From Alnus glutinosa (Eukaryota; Streptophyta; Magnoliopsida; Fagales; Betulaceae), in the NCBI RefSeq assembly GCF_958979055.1, contig NC_084889.1, positions 29,342,261 to 29,406,260 of the forward strand: a stretch of DNA of 64,000 nucleotides, read 5' to 3'. Within the stretch, counting starts at the first letter, position 1. Each line of letters starts with the position of its first letter. The notes beneath the pieces are model-generated. The model searched no databases. It was not told the DNA's origin and saw only the letters and a program-made list of their open reading frames with translations. Below, piece after piece: positions 24,953-36,195 of this stretch. A program made the translations under genes and the position numbers.

Positions 24953-26433
24953 TGTTAGAATATTTATATTATTTAAATTAGGTTTATCGATATTTACCTT
25001 ATTTAGTATAGGGTATTTTGCTCACTACTCATTGTCTTTTTATAAATAAGGAGTTATATTAAAACAGTTTATGGGCCGGTCCTTCAATTCGTACTCTGTC
25101 AAGGGGTGTTCTTTGGCTGTTTCCCACATGATACACTGCAATAAGAGAGGAAATCATGCAAAAGAGCTTGTCAGAGTGTGCCGGCACGCGACAGCTTTGA
25201 TGCCTAAGGCTTCGTTTGGTTTGCGAAATGAGTATTTTATTGAGAAATGGAATAGTTATTACTAAGAATAAAAGAGAGTAGAATAAAATGGTTATGCCTA
25301 CTTTTCAATTTGGTGACAACTCATATACTTTAACTGGAATCGAATCAAAATTACTAAAAAAAAAACCCCACATTTTTATTTTTTTTTAAAAAAAAAAAAA
25401 CAAAAAACAAAAAAACTTGAAAAACTAGTGGGTGGCCGACCACCCATTGGGGTGTTTGGCCAGCCACCCCCGAGGGACTCTGGGGGTGGTCACAGCCACC
25501 CCCGAAGCCCATCGGTGGTGGCCAGACCACCCCCAATGAAAATCAGGGGTGGCCTGTGCCACCCCCAAATGCTCCAGGGGTGGTGCGACCACCGCCGACT
25601 CCATATGTGGGGTGGTTGGCCAACCACTGGGTCATGGGTTTTGTATTTTATTTTTTTAAAAAAAAAAATTGAGAGAAAATAGAAAATAACAAGTAGTTTT
25701 TTCTAGAAAATGTAGTCTATTCCTATAAGAATAACTATTCCTCTCATTTTTTAGAGGAATAGTTATTTCCATTTGAATAACTATTCCAATTAATAGATCC
25801 CTACCAAACAAAATAATGATTATTCCATAGAAATAGTCATTACATTCTAGGAGTCTATTCTGCGAACCAAACGAGGCCTAAGTGAGATGATGATCTAAGA
25901 AATAAAGTTTTAGGAAAGTATAGTGTTCTTGTGTGTGTGATAAAAAGTTATCAGAATCCTTTACCTTTCTCTCTCTTTCCCTTTTATACCTTGCCTAACC
26001 TTGACGGTGATGATGTCCTATCTGTCTCTTCCTTCCTCTTTCTTCAGGCAGCTAGTCTTCTCCTGTTCCTTTCTTGTTTACATTTCATGGCTGAAGCATC
26101 TAGTCTTGCATTCATTAGCCGTCAAATTAGCCGTTGTTTTCACGTCTACTCAATTCCTCTTTCGTTTTATGCTCTCGGGGCTCTAGGGGATTGGTTAGTG
26201 GAACGGTTTTAGCGATCGAGGAGCCTGGTGATACGTTAACACGGTTGACAACTAGCAGTTTCCCGCACCTGTTGCTATCGTTGTTGCCTCCTACGATGTG
26301 GTTATTGCTTCCTCCTAAAGCAAGTGATGCCTTCCCTTGGCTTGAGGTCGATCTACTACCTACCGGTAGGCGGGGGCCCTTCGTATATGGGCTTATGGAT
26401 GTGGGCCGTAACTGCCAGGCCCATGTCCTAACA
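24953..26433 (+). mobile_element. Possible LTR split by a Tourist-type MITE
   Basis: The outer ends TGTTAG (24953) and CTAACA (26433) are inverted repeats, as in an LTR. Flanks are tgtta and agtta, 4 of 5 identical. A tttttataaataagg TATA-like box lies at about 25038. Removing the MITE at 25208-25878 and one TAA leaves about 807 bp. Open frames within 25930-26690 show no recognisable domain. The call rests on termini alone. Confidence 0.4.
25208..25878. mobile_element. Tourist-like (PIF/Harbinger) MITE, 671 bp, TAA target duplication
   Basis: The TIR begins GGCTTCGTTTGGTTTGCGAA on the left; the right end reads as GGCCTCGTTTGGTTCGCAGA on the opposite strand. TAA flanks both ends at 25205-25207 and 25879-25881. 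A 3-bp TAA/TTA duplication and a GG(G/C)C-type TIR are hallmarks of Tourist MITEs. The core, about 25430-25630, is unusually GC-rich with repeated ggggtgg/ccacccc words that can fold on themselves. Confidence 0.75.
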
Positions 26434-26632
26434 AGTTATGTAATATTGTTTAACATAATAAATAAACAAGATGTAACTCATACGTCTTTCTCCGCTTCCG
26501 CTCTCTTTCTCTCTTCTCTTTCATATTATTTTATTTTGTGTTTTATATATATATATATATGGTATCAGAGTTATTCTTCATGGTTTTCTATGTTGTGTAA
26601 GAAACAAATAGCTATTGCAGCTGTCAATAAGT

Positions 26633-27075
26633 TATGTTTGTTAACGTGTTCTGAAGAGTGTTTTCTGTTTGAAAAAGTATTGTGACGTGACATAAATGTG
26701 TAAATTGTTTTTTTTGTGTTTTTAGGATTATTTTATGTCTTGAGTTGTTTGTTAATGTATATCTTTTGAGTAAGAAATCAAAAGACATTTGATAGATAAC
26801 ACTTTTCCCTTCCCCTTTTTGTTTTCTCTTTTCAAAACAAAAACATTAACAAACAACCCAAAACACAAAGAGAAATGCTACACACACTCTCTCACTCCTA
26901 CACTCCGATCCCTGACGTTGCGTTTAAAATAACCATTGGATAAGCCACGTCAAAAAGTGTGGGAGTGGAAGTGTGTGTAGCATTACTCAAACAACAAAAC
27001 ACGTACTCTGCACTGTCACATCAGCTAGAATACTTTTTCAAACAGAAAACACTATCTAAAAAGCATTAACAAGCA
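26633..27075. mobile_element. Foldback MITE hosting a second MITE
   Basis: The arms carry tgttttctgtttgaaaaagt at 26659 and its reverse complement at 27030-27051, with further imperfect pairing outwards to about 26633 and 27075. The two halves are separated by the element at 26870-26988. Related sequence occurs near 4840-4930 and 30200-30380. Confidence 0.65.
26870..26988. mobile_element. 119-bp MITE nested inside the foldback MITE
   Basis: The ends GAGAAATGCTACACACACT and (complement) GAGTAATGCTACACACACT match at 18 of 19 positions. AAA flanks both sides. It interrupts the outer repeat, so it inserted later. Sequence at 8600-8725 looks related. Confidence 0.7.
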
Positions 27076-28000
27076 GGGCAAAAACCTTAACAAACACAAC
27101 CCAACTTGTTTTTTTATATTGATCTATATATATATATATACACAGAACTAGCTCACAGTATACGTGTTGTATCGGACTTGTAGTTGAAGAAAACCTTTTG
27201 CTTCATAGTATTATTATAAGTAGGATATTCTATCAATAATAGCATGAGGAACAAATGCACTCAAACCCATTTCTTTCGCCTCAAGTGTAGAATGTAGCAC
27301 TTAATTAGCACACAAAGTCCAAAATGATTGCAACCTGTTGTCGTGTCCAAACTTGACTGATGGAGAGCAGCTTAATCAATAATCCTTCCTTATAACAACC
27401 CAATAAAGAGAGAATCATGGAGAAAAAAGGGCACCAAGAATCTTCAAAATTACTCAAGAGTGCCGCTCGCTGCATTAATCAGTGAAAGAAGAAGGCCGGC
27501 CGGCCACTAAAGATGATGACATACTCAGTCTCCAATCACAGATTTCCATGATAGGAGTGCGAATTGTCGGGTTCCGTGCCACGGTGGATTCCACAAACCC
27601 TAGAATCATTCTAAATTTGCTGCGTGTAGACGAAGGAATACCCTGCAAGTCAACCGGTTCCCTCGCCATCTCCGATTTTGATGCTATCTCAGTCAAACCA
27701 CCAATGATATATGCCAACAACAAAATGGACGGCTGCTGCCACTGAAATCGAAGCTTCTCCTTTGGAAATTAATTACTTGACACAGATTGATGCATCGATA
27801 CCTATACTATATATATATATAATATCCTAACAAGTACTGCTTGCTACAAGTTTTCAATGGGAGGACCTAACTTGTTTTTTGGATGATACTTGTAGCCTAG
27901 CTAGCCAATGGATTGTGCAAGGATAAAGCTAAAATTACAATAATCAAGATGGAGATGAGTAGAATATATATATAGGGTTTGGCTTGGGTCTAGTTTCTAT
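27076..28000. other. Intergenic sequence with an unidentified open frame
   Basis: 27475-27723 is open on the minus strand (82 codons, containing GLTEIASKSEMAREPVDLQG) and 27482-27745 is open on the plus strand. Neither matches a family I know and I see no supporting splice partners, so I do not call a gene. Confidence 0.3.
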
Positions 28001-28478
28001 CCATTGGGATTGGAACGCATATATGTATGTCCCATAACAAGACACAAGACACGTGTTCCGATTTCAACGGGTCTGATTCTAACTGAAACTGCTCAGACCC
28101 AAGTCAAATCTGTAGAATATTCAAAAGATTAGTATATATACTTCGTTCAAACCTGATGTACCTACAGGGAAGACAAAACTACAGTAACTAGTAGAAAGGT
28201 ATTGAAAAACACACTTCAACAATGGTGGATTTAGGACAACCATTGGGATTAGATCGCATATATGTATGTCCCATAACAAGACACGAGACACGTGTTCCAA
28301 TTTCAACGGGTCTGATTCTAACTGAAACTGCTCGAACCCAAGTCGAATATGAGAATATTCAAAAGATCGGTATATATACTTCATTCAAACCTGATGTACC
28401 TACGGGGAAGACAAAACTACACTAGCTAGTAGAAATGTATTGAAAAACACACTTCAATAATTGTGGATTTAGGACAAC
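28001..28478. repeat. Tandem duplication, two 239-bp units
   Basis: Unit 1 is 28001-28239 and unit 2 is 28240-28478; both open with ccattgggatt and contain cccataacaagacac and gggtctgattctaactgaaa. Most positions match. It looks like a local tandem duplication of non-coding DNA. Confidence 0.8.
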
Positions 28479-28683
28479 TATGTAAAAAGTGGATTGCAAT
28501 CTCCTACAATTAAGCTGCTCGAATATCACAAAAAAAAAAAAAATCGGCAACTTAAGAAAGCAAGTGGCGAGACTCACCTACCTCAAGCAACTTAGGATGT
28601 TGAGCCCACCTGCCTAAGGTAGGTAGCCCTATAGCCTCCTTCTTTTAAGCTGTTCAAATTTTTGAAAAATCCAGATAGTCTAA

Positions 28684-28998
28684 GGGTGCGTTTGGAATTG
28701 CGATTTCGTAGACAATAAGTGCGATTTTAAACTAAATCGCAGAACATAGATCGTTTGGGAACTGCGTTTTTAAAAATTGCGATTTGAAAACGCAGAAAAT
28801 CTGCTTTTTCAAATCGCAGATAAGATGGTGCTTTTTTGAAAACGCATAATTTTAAAGGTAAATTCGTGATTTTAAATGCTAAACTGCGATTTTGCCAAAT
28901 GCTTAATTGCGTTTTTAAAAATCATTTTTTTCAAATCGCATATTATAAAATCGTTATTTTAAATCGCATTTTTTGAAATCGCAAACCCAAACGGACCC
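28684..28998. mobile_element. Tourist-like (PIF/Harbinger) MITE, 315 bp, TAA target duplication
   Basis: Left end GGGTGCGTTTGGAATTGCGA; right end on the opposite strand GGGTCCGTTTGGGTTTGCGA. TAA lies on both sides (28681-28683, 28999-29001). The interior consists of repeated aaatcgcag/ctgcgattt words. There is no coding capacity. Confidence 0.75.
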
Positions 28999-29001
28999 TA
29001 A

Positions 29002-29809
29002 GTCTAAAGGACCCGTTCGTAGAAAGATGCTATACATACATAACTGAAGTCGGTATACATATCTAGTATGTGAAAAATTTGTTGACTCCGCCTAACTACT
29101 TAACTCCTTAAAAAGGATGTGTAGGGCCATATGACCTTTGTTTGTGGATCCCCACACAAACATATTGTTCAAGCTCATTCCTGAAAAGCAAAAGGAAAGA
29201 GAAAAACAGTCATTCGAATCTACAAGAATATGGCCAGTCATACAAGGAAGAAGGTGGTATTGTTAAGTCCCCTCTTCAGGCCTGAAAAGTAAACCAACGA
29301 CCAAAAAAAAAAAAAGAAAGTACTTTATAATAAGACTGATGAACAAACAGGAATAAGATTGTTGAAAGCCACCATCCTTCTTATTATATTTTAAATCATT
29401 TAGTTAGTGATATATAAAAGGAAGGAAATGCTATTTTCGAGCACTATCTTTACAAAGGAGACATAATGAATGCACGAAGAACGGATAAATGACTGTATTA
29501 ATTACATGCCAAGAAGCCCTGTACTCCAGATCAAGTAGAATGTGCTTCCACTTAAACTACCAACTGCCTACTCTTCTGTACACCACAAATTTCTAGTGAT
29601 TGATGGGGGTAATTTCCAATTAATTAAGTGTTAGAACAACTGAGGGGCTCTAATCTTATCCCACCTAACATCACATAGAACGGGGGGGGGGGGGGGGGGG
29701 GGGGTGTTTCCAGCCTCATGCGTTGGATCAGATTGGCCTGTTGAATAATAGTGTTAAGTAATTTGCAGATTCTTCCAAGGCTGAAAATTGAGCAGTATCT
29801 CCCAAATAG
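29002..29809. other. Downstream region of DPB2, with G homopolymer
   Basis: No gene seen. A run of about 22 G lies at 29682-29703, directly downstream of the DPB2 stop codon in transcript orientation, and could be a sequencing or assembly artefact. The DPB2 3' untranslated region must lie at the right end. Confidence 0.4.
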
Positions 29810-32800
29810 CTACAGGGCTGACAATTCAACTTCCTGGGTGCAAGGACGATATGCCACAAATGTGTAGTCGTTTGAGAAGGAACCGGGATTAAAACAAGTG
29901 ATTCCTGTGTATTTAAATGCCTTCTGCTCACTTCTGTCACCTAAGATGATCTGTATGAGACAAAAAAAGTGAAACGTATGTCAGATGGTTCCTGTCAGGC
30001 CTTACACCTATGCAGTTATTAATGGCCTCAGCCAGCAAGTTTAATTTCCTTCCAAATATTCAGTTTTGCATATTTCTAATCATTTTTCCCATTCATCCAT
30101 ATATTGGCAACATGCAATGAGGTCGAGTCAAGCAACTGCCCCAAGTGGCCAAATCCACTTCTTTCTTGAATTGATGAGAAAAGAATGGAAATCTAATCAA
30201 TAAACAAATTCAGGATTCGTCTAAAAAAAACTTTTTATAATGTACTTTTTGCTTTTTGGTTGAAAAAGTGTTCTATATGACATTAATGTGAAAGTAGTTT
30301 TGAGTGTTTTGTGTTTGAAGTCGTTTGGTAATGCTTTTTTTTTTTTTGCTAAAAAACAAAAAACCTCTCCAAAAAACGTTTGTCAAATGTGGCCTCAGAC
30401 ATTCAAATCATCTAGTTGTATCTCATTTTATCTTTCAACATCTCATTGCCATGGGTGATCCGTATTTAGTGTGACAGTTCCCACTTATCGTTCCAATGAT
30501 GGGAAAAGACACAATTGCCAACATCATAAAACATAGCAATGTTAGACAAGTTGCAAAACCTTTGATATTAGTATTGAGTAGTACCGTATGTGGAGTTGGA
30601 TAGAGATGGAGACAGTGGTCGTAATTCCAGATAACAGGTTGTACGATAAGAGGTAGTGGACAGAGATGACTTTGATGAGTTATGGTAGCAACAAGCTGCA
30701 GTAGAAACTCAAAAGCCATTAGCACCTTCAGCTAATATCCACAAGCAAAAAAAAATCAGTAAATTTATTTGGAAAATTTAAAGTTATTAGGTATAAAAGA
30801 TTACATGCTGAAAAGGATCAGTGGTTTCTTCCGAAGAAGGGGGCATCAGACATGAGCGGCGCATCCTATACAGTAGATCTTGACGGAAAAATACAATTTC
30901 TTGGGTATAGAATTTGATTCTGCATTCATACATGATAAAAGTATAATTACGAGGACAATCAAAACACATCAGTAGCTACATAGCAAGAAAGTAAGAGAGA
31001 ATTTGAATTCCAAGCAGCAATGATGATCTCATATACTAAATTTTCTACTTTCCATCATCAGATGTTCCTTAAATCAAAGAACACAAGCTACAAATACCAT
31101 TGAATTAATGCTACAGACATCAGGAGGATGTCCATAGAAGAATACTAAACTTAACTTCATCAGTGATCAGAAAGGTTAACCTGCAAGGATTGCTCGAAAA
31201 TATGGCATTTGGAATGTGCTTCTGAAGCTCTTCAGTCAAATATTTAGGTAAAGAACACCTGGGTAGAACTGTTGATGGACCTGAAAACGCCAATAGTAGA
31301 ATTCCTCAAGTATGCCACTTATTGTAAGGGGAAAAATTGAAGTATGGTTAGTCAGTTCAGTATACCTGCATCATCAGGACCAGGAATAAACAGAAATCGA
31401 CTATGTTCTTTCAGCCGTGGATGGGCAGCAATCAATTGCCCTAGCTTGGCAAACTGTGATCTGTACACTTAGGTTGCTCATTATTGCTTTTACTCATTAT
31501 GTATATCTGTAGTATTATTATCAGATAACAGTAAGCTACCCTCACCTGAGACTTGAGAAAGAGTGGAAGGAAAGGTTGCATGGGTGAGAACAAAAATTCC
31601 CCATGAATACAAATAAAGAAGGAACCACCTCCTCACTCTCAAATCCATTGAGGACAATCTCTAGTTTTTCCATAACCTTATCCATGAAGAAAGCAATAGT
31701 AAGCTTATGCCAAGGCACTCAGAAAAAACAAAATTAAAACAAAAACAAGAAAGAGAGGAATCACCTCTTCATTGTCTAGCCAAATGTCAGACAGTATAAC
31801 AAACATGTCGTTAACTGCTCTCTTTTCCAACTCCGCAAGTCTGAGCTATCAGATATGTATAGGAAATTTTATAAATTCATAAACATTTAGGGCTACTGAA
31901 GAAACTTAAAAAGTTCTATCAGAAATGTTTTTTTTTTTTTTTCAATTCTTAATTATAGTTAATGCACTATATAGGATACAGTCTCCTCTTTAGTTAGTAT
32001 ACCACTTCCAAAGAAGTCATGTCCTGCAAGCGATTTGGATGACTTGTCTCGGTCCTCTAATGGAGGAAATCCACACGTAATGACCTTCATAACAGAAAGC
32101 AAGTTTCAGTAAAATATCTCCAGAAATCAACTCCAAAGGTGCCTATGGAGCTTTGGAAAGTTAGCAAAATCAATGCCTTGCAGAAACTCAGGGAAAATAA
32201 AATCCACATATACAAATTGATGTTTGACAGCTAGAGGTATGCTTTGGAAATTGGGAATAAGGTCCAAGGCAACTCAGAGATCTCAAGTTTTTCCGGACAG
32301 AAATTTGTGAGCCACCAAGTCCAAATAGAGACGTGGTTCTCAAAACAAGATTGATAGCAGAGACTAAAAAGTAGCAGGTCTCTCTTCAGAGACTAGTTTT
32401 ACTCAAAATTAAGAAGACAATTTTGCAACACCAGATCATAATTTTTCCACTAAGCTTATTACGAAGGTGCTATCTCATTTAAACATTAAAATCTTAAGTA
32501 CCCTTCAAACATTTGAGAGAAACTTGTGGCAATTTCAGCAATATACAAAAATTGCTGAAATTTTGCCAAAATGAGTAGAAGAAAACGAAGACTAGAATAG
32601 GGTGTTTACTGTTGACAGCACAATTTCTCCAAATATTACAAATGACTCCAAATAGCAGTCCAAGGCCTTGTCCAGTTGACAGCACAATTTATGAGCTGAA
32701 GCTACAACAACCATCACTCAAACTCAAACCATCATGTCACAAAATTCAAATGGCTGTCCATAATTATTTGCAGTGTTCCATGTTACTGTCACTAGCTGTG

Positions 32801-35607
32801 TCTAATGGAAATTTGAACTATTTCTAGTTTTGAAAAGATGCTGGTTGAGTGATTGTTTCTTTTTTGCTGCTGGGGGATTTATAAGGTGAGACAAAATTTA
32901 CATGGCTTCCTCTAGGGTTTAAACTGCAAACAGATTTTTTTTTCTTAGAAGACAAAAAAAAAAAAAATGGTACAACAATATTCTTAATGATCACCAACTG
33001 TCCAGGGCAGGGATTGGGCCATTAATATACATTTATTTTATGTAACACATTAAGATCCTCCAGCTCTATCGAGATGCTCTAGATTATGAGATTAGAATTT
33101 CCTCTGTCCCTCCCACCCTTGCACTGCACTCTGGTACCCTAGTTCTAAATTAATGATGGTTTATTAGATTATAAGTTTAGAAGAACGGACAGAAATTTTC
33201 CATAAACTTTATAGGAGACCGACTTAATATTATATAAAAGACACCATATTTTTTTGATAGAAATGTTAAAAAATTGGTATGAACATTATTTTAGAGACTC
33301 CATATTTTTCAAATAGAAACAACAATTGGTATGAATATTCACATTCCCGCCAGCACCAATATCATCATTAACGCAAAGCCTGATTTCGAAGAGCTACTGG
33401 AAACTTCCAAGATGTTTCGAATCAAATGTCCATTGCTGCTACAAATGGTCAAGGTAAGTACTTGCCAAGACCAAATGTCTTCAAACAAATTATGAATTAA
33501 TACTGCAAAAACTAAACAATAGCATGGGCACATACAAAATAGAGAAACTATGTACAGATGTTACAAAATCAGATCTATCAAGGCAGGTTTCAAGAAAATG
33601 AAATATAACACTTACCTGAAATATACCCTCTAAGAGCATCTCACCTTCTGCTACAACTATGGTATTCTCCAAGAAAAAACCTGTAGTTATCTTGTATTCC
33701 TTGTCAAAGAAAAATACTGATTTTATACCTCTATTTTGGCAAACTTCACATGATAACAGCCTTCCGCATTTGATAATCCACAATAAATTATGACAATAGA
33801 GATACATCCCTAAGCCACTATATTGATGGAGTCACAAAATCAATTCTTCCTATGAAACTCGCAATGCATGATACACGCCCTGAGTTGGACGGGCCTCCAT
33901 GCAAAGATCAGACAGATGTTATCCTTCCATTCCCTTCAATTCATTCATGATTAAATTACAAGAAAGAAAATAAAAGATTAGGGAAACAATAAGAAGTATA
34001 CTTTGGGCAAGAGGGATTCTATATGGTTACACAACATATGATTGCATATCAATTCAGAGGTGAGATATGTTCATGGACTTGCATACTCTTCATGTATTCT
34101 GCATGAACAAAATAGGCAGCACAAAAATGGCTCTAAAATAAAGAACATTCAATAGAACCAACTTAAACTAGTTACGAAGACCTATATGCCATTACCAATT
34201 ATTGGAACTCAATATTAATATAGGGCAGTGTGCTCAGAAAAATGAGTTAAAAGGACAAGTTTCAGATCATGTAGTGAAGTAATTTAGTTCCACTCGTAAA
34301 AACAAATTTGCCCTTCCAATAAAAAAAAAAAAAAAAAAAGCGTAAAAATTATGTTTTAAGGATATTGCATTAGATAAATTGATTTCCACAGAAGCAGTTA
34401 GGTCTTCCAAATAAAAATGGCCATCCTCCAACTGAGATATCACACCCATGACCCATCTTCTCCCCGTTTGGCCAACCAGAGACTGAATTGGAGATATCTG
34501 TCAAATATATTGCAGAAAAAGAGGTGTGCTCTGTTAGAACAGATATACCAAATTGGGACAAAAATGCTAAATTCCAAATTCTTCAAATTTGAAGATATGG
34601 ACCCAACAAAAAAAATCATACGCGTACATAACACATATATATGCCTTACCTCACAGCTTCCAACATGTGACCTTTCGGTATCAAATGCGGGTCTGGAAAA
34701 ATGCTGATCACGAGCAAGCCTCTGAAACAACAAGAGGAACCTATCCCTGTACAAAGCCGCTTTTGCTGAAGCGTCACCGTGAATGGGTAGGCTTCCTGTA
34801 TGCCTAGGATCAATACAAAGACTTACATAAATCCCCAAATCTACCAAAGATAATTCGTGGCAATTATGAAATTGTAAAAATTGTTAAATCATTGCCTATC
34901 CCAAAAGCTTAGACTAATAGAAAATACTGAATTTTACTCATTTAATCAATAAACATTCGCAATAATTGTTGATTTAACATAGTTTGAGTTGAATTTTACT
35001 TCAAACCATATCAAATATTTCATGTGCAGGGCTCCGTCATCGAGGTAGCACTAAATCCTAAAGTTAGAATATTAATTAAATAATTAAAGTAACATTTTCC
35101 TATTGACTTAAGCTTTTTTTTTTCGAATAACTGATGGTTTAACAGATCCAGTGAATTAGCGAATCGACATACTCATGGAAAATCTTTTTGATGGGATCGT
35201 AGCCGAATTTGGGGATCAAGAATGCATCAATCACACGAATAGCCGACGCGGAAGACCCACCGACAGAATCTGGGCTTTCGTCGGCAGCGGCCGCTTCGGC
35301 TTCTAATAAAAGGCTCACTACCCGGTGCACCGGCTCCTTGTCGATGATGGAAGATTTCACTGCCACCAGTTTACCATTTTAAAAACGGAGAGAGTCTAAG
35401 AAGCAGATCATGAGAATAGAAATGGGGAAAAAAGAGAGAAATTACGGGAATCAGTGTCGAGCTGGTCGAGGAGGAGGTCGACGGCGTCGTCTTCGGCGCC
35501 TGGGAAGCGGTCGACGAAGGAGAGGATCTCTTCCAGAGCCTCCATCTTGAGGATGTACCCTCTGATCTTGCATTTCCTCTCTACCTTCTTCCTCAGCATC
35601 GAACCCT

Positions 35608-35611
<4 letters not shown>
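29810..35611 (-). CDS. DPB2: DNA polymerase epsilon subunit B (DPB2), complete 13-exon gene
   Basis: Second subunit of the leading-strand replicative polymerase, in the nucleus. Exons: 35446-35611, 35173-35359, 34650-34803, 34366-34497, 33616-33693, 31980-32084, 31765-31845, 31546-31676, 31366-31460, 31181-31280, 30805-30919, 30585-30695, 29810-29950. They join in frame to 1,596 bases, 531 residues, close to the Arabidopsis protein. The N-terminal helical Dpoe2NT domain covers about residues 1-75 (KIRGYILK, LDQLD). The inactive calcineurin-like phosphatase fold covers about 285-500, with FVILSDIWLD, FVFMGNFCSHP, FLFIPGPDDAG and PHT motifs. The C-terminus ends CTQEVELSAL. Twelve introns: eleven GT-AG, and intron 4 AT-AC. 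A (CT)n run at 35611-35641 abuts the start codon, so it lies in the 5' untranslated region. No lesion is seen. Confidence 0.95.
31846..31979 (-). other. Likely second U12-type intron (GT-AG, intron 6 of DPB2)
   Basis: The donor GTATCCTATA matches the minor-class GTATCCTT consensus in its first seven bases. A branch-like TTCCTATAC lies with its A about 12 nt before the AG. There is no polypyrimidine tract next to the acceptor (atatctgatag), as expected for a minor-class intron. Weaker than intron 4 because the branch site is 7 of 9. Confidence 0.6.
33694..34365 (-). other. U12-type AT-AC intron (intron 4 of DPB2)
   Basis: The exon ends AATGCA at 34366. The intron opens ATATCCTTAA, matching the minor-spliceosome AT-AC donor ATATCCTT exactly. 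It closes ...ggaatAC at 33694, and the exon resumes AAG ATA ACT. A branch-site match TTCTTTGAC (8 of 9 to TTCCTTRAC) places its A about 10 nt before the splice site, the correct spacing. No GT or GC donor restores the conserved reading NLSNA-KITTGFF. The intron is 672 bp, phase 0. Confidence 0.88.
34882..35144. repeat. TRIM fragments filling DPB2 intron 2
   Basis: 34882-34954 is an LTR-like copy in reverse orientation (tgttaaatcattgcctatcc to aatcaataaaca). 35062-35144 is a forward copy (gttagaatattaattaaata to gatggtttaaca). Between them lies a degenerate internal segment. Together they make up most of the 369-bp intron, ending 28 bp short of the exon 2 donor. Confidence 0.6.
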
Positions 35612-35641
<30 letters not shown>

Positions 35642-35646
<5 letters not shown>

Positions 35647-35929
35647 AGCTGAGAGATTTGGCGGGACGCTTTCCCTTTCTCGATGCGAAAAATGGCGGGA
35701 AAATGTATGTGATGGAGCGGCTCGTTTCGGCTAGAAAAGTAAAAAACCCTATTTATAAGGTTTGTAATTGTAGTGATCTTTTTACCTAAATGGTCCCTAA
35801 GACGTGCTTCTTCCTCTTGTACTTGCCGGATAAAATCGTACTTTCCACTTCCTAATGAGTTCAAAAGGTAATTTGAGATAAATTATAATCTTATGGATTA
35901 ATTAAATTTATTACGTGCAATTTAAAAAA
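35642..35929. promoter_or_regulatory. Upstream region of DPB2
   Basis: Follows the (CT)n run next to the DPB2 start codon. It contains ttggcgggac and atggcgggaaaa words, which resemble E2F sites (TTSSCGSS; tttggcggg at about 35656 and ggcgggaaa at about 35694). E2F control would suit a replication gene induced at G1/S. That is inference from short motifs. Confidence 0.5.
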
Positions 35930-36113
35930 GAGTAATGATTCACTACCACTTAAATATACAACTTTTCACAACCTTGTCTATGTGGCAAGGTAGTCCCTCA
36001 CCTTAATTTATTTTTAAAAAATTAAAAAACTCAAAAAAGTAGTGGGGGACCACCTTGCCACATAGGCAAGGTGGTGAAAAGTTGTATATTTTGGTGACAT
36101 TGAATCATTATTC
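35930..36113. mobile_element. Mutator-type MITE, 184 bp, with 9-bp target duplication
   Basis: The left terminus GAGTAATGATTCACTA pairs with the right terminus, which reads GAATAATGATTCAATG on the opposite strand. Identical TTTAAAAAA flanks both ends (35921-35929, 36114-36122). A 9-bp duplication is typical of Mutator elements. The interior is palindromic (caaccttg, caaggtggt). Confidence 0.75.
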
Positions 36114-36195
36114 TTTAAAAAATAGGGTGCTATAGGACTGACCTATTTGGAACAGTTTAAGTTACCCGCGAGGCCGCAACCCTTCTCTTATTGGA

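Noticed and set aside
26134..26685. 183-codon plus-strand frame
   Set aside because: No recognisable domain, and it lies in a probable LTR and crosses the edge of a MITE.
27475..27745. Overlapping 82- and 87-codon frames on opposite strands
   Set aside because: Neither has a known family or splice partners.
34440..34847. 135-codon minus-strand frame read as one protein
   Set aside because: It reads through an intron of DPB2; splitting it at GT-AG sites gives exon 3 and part of exon 4.
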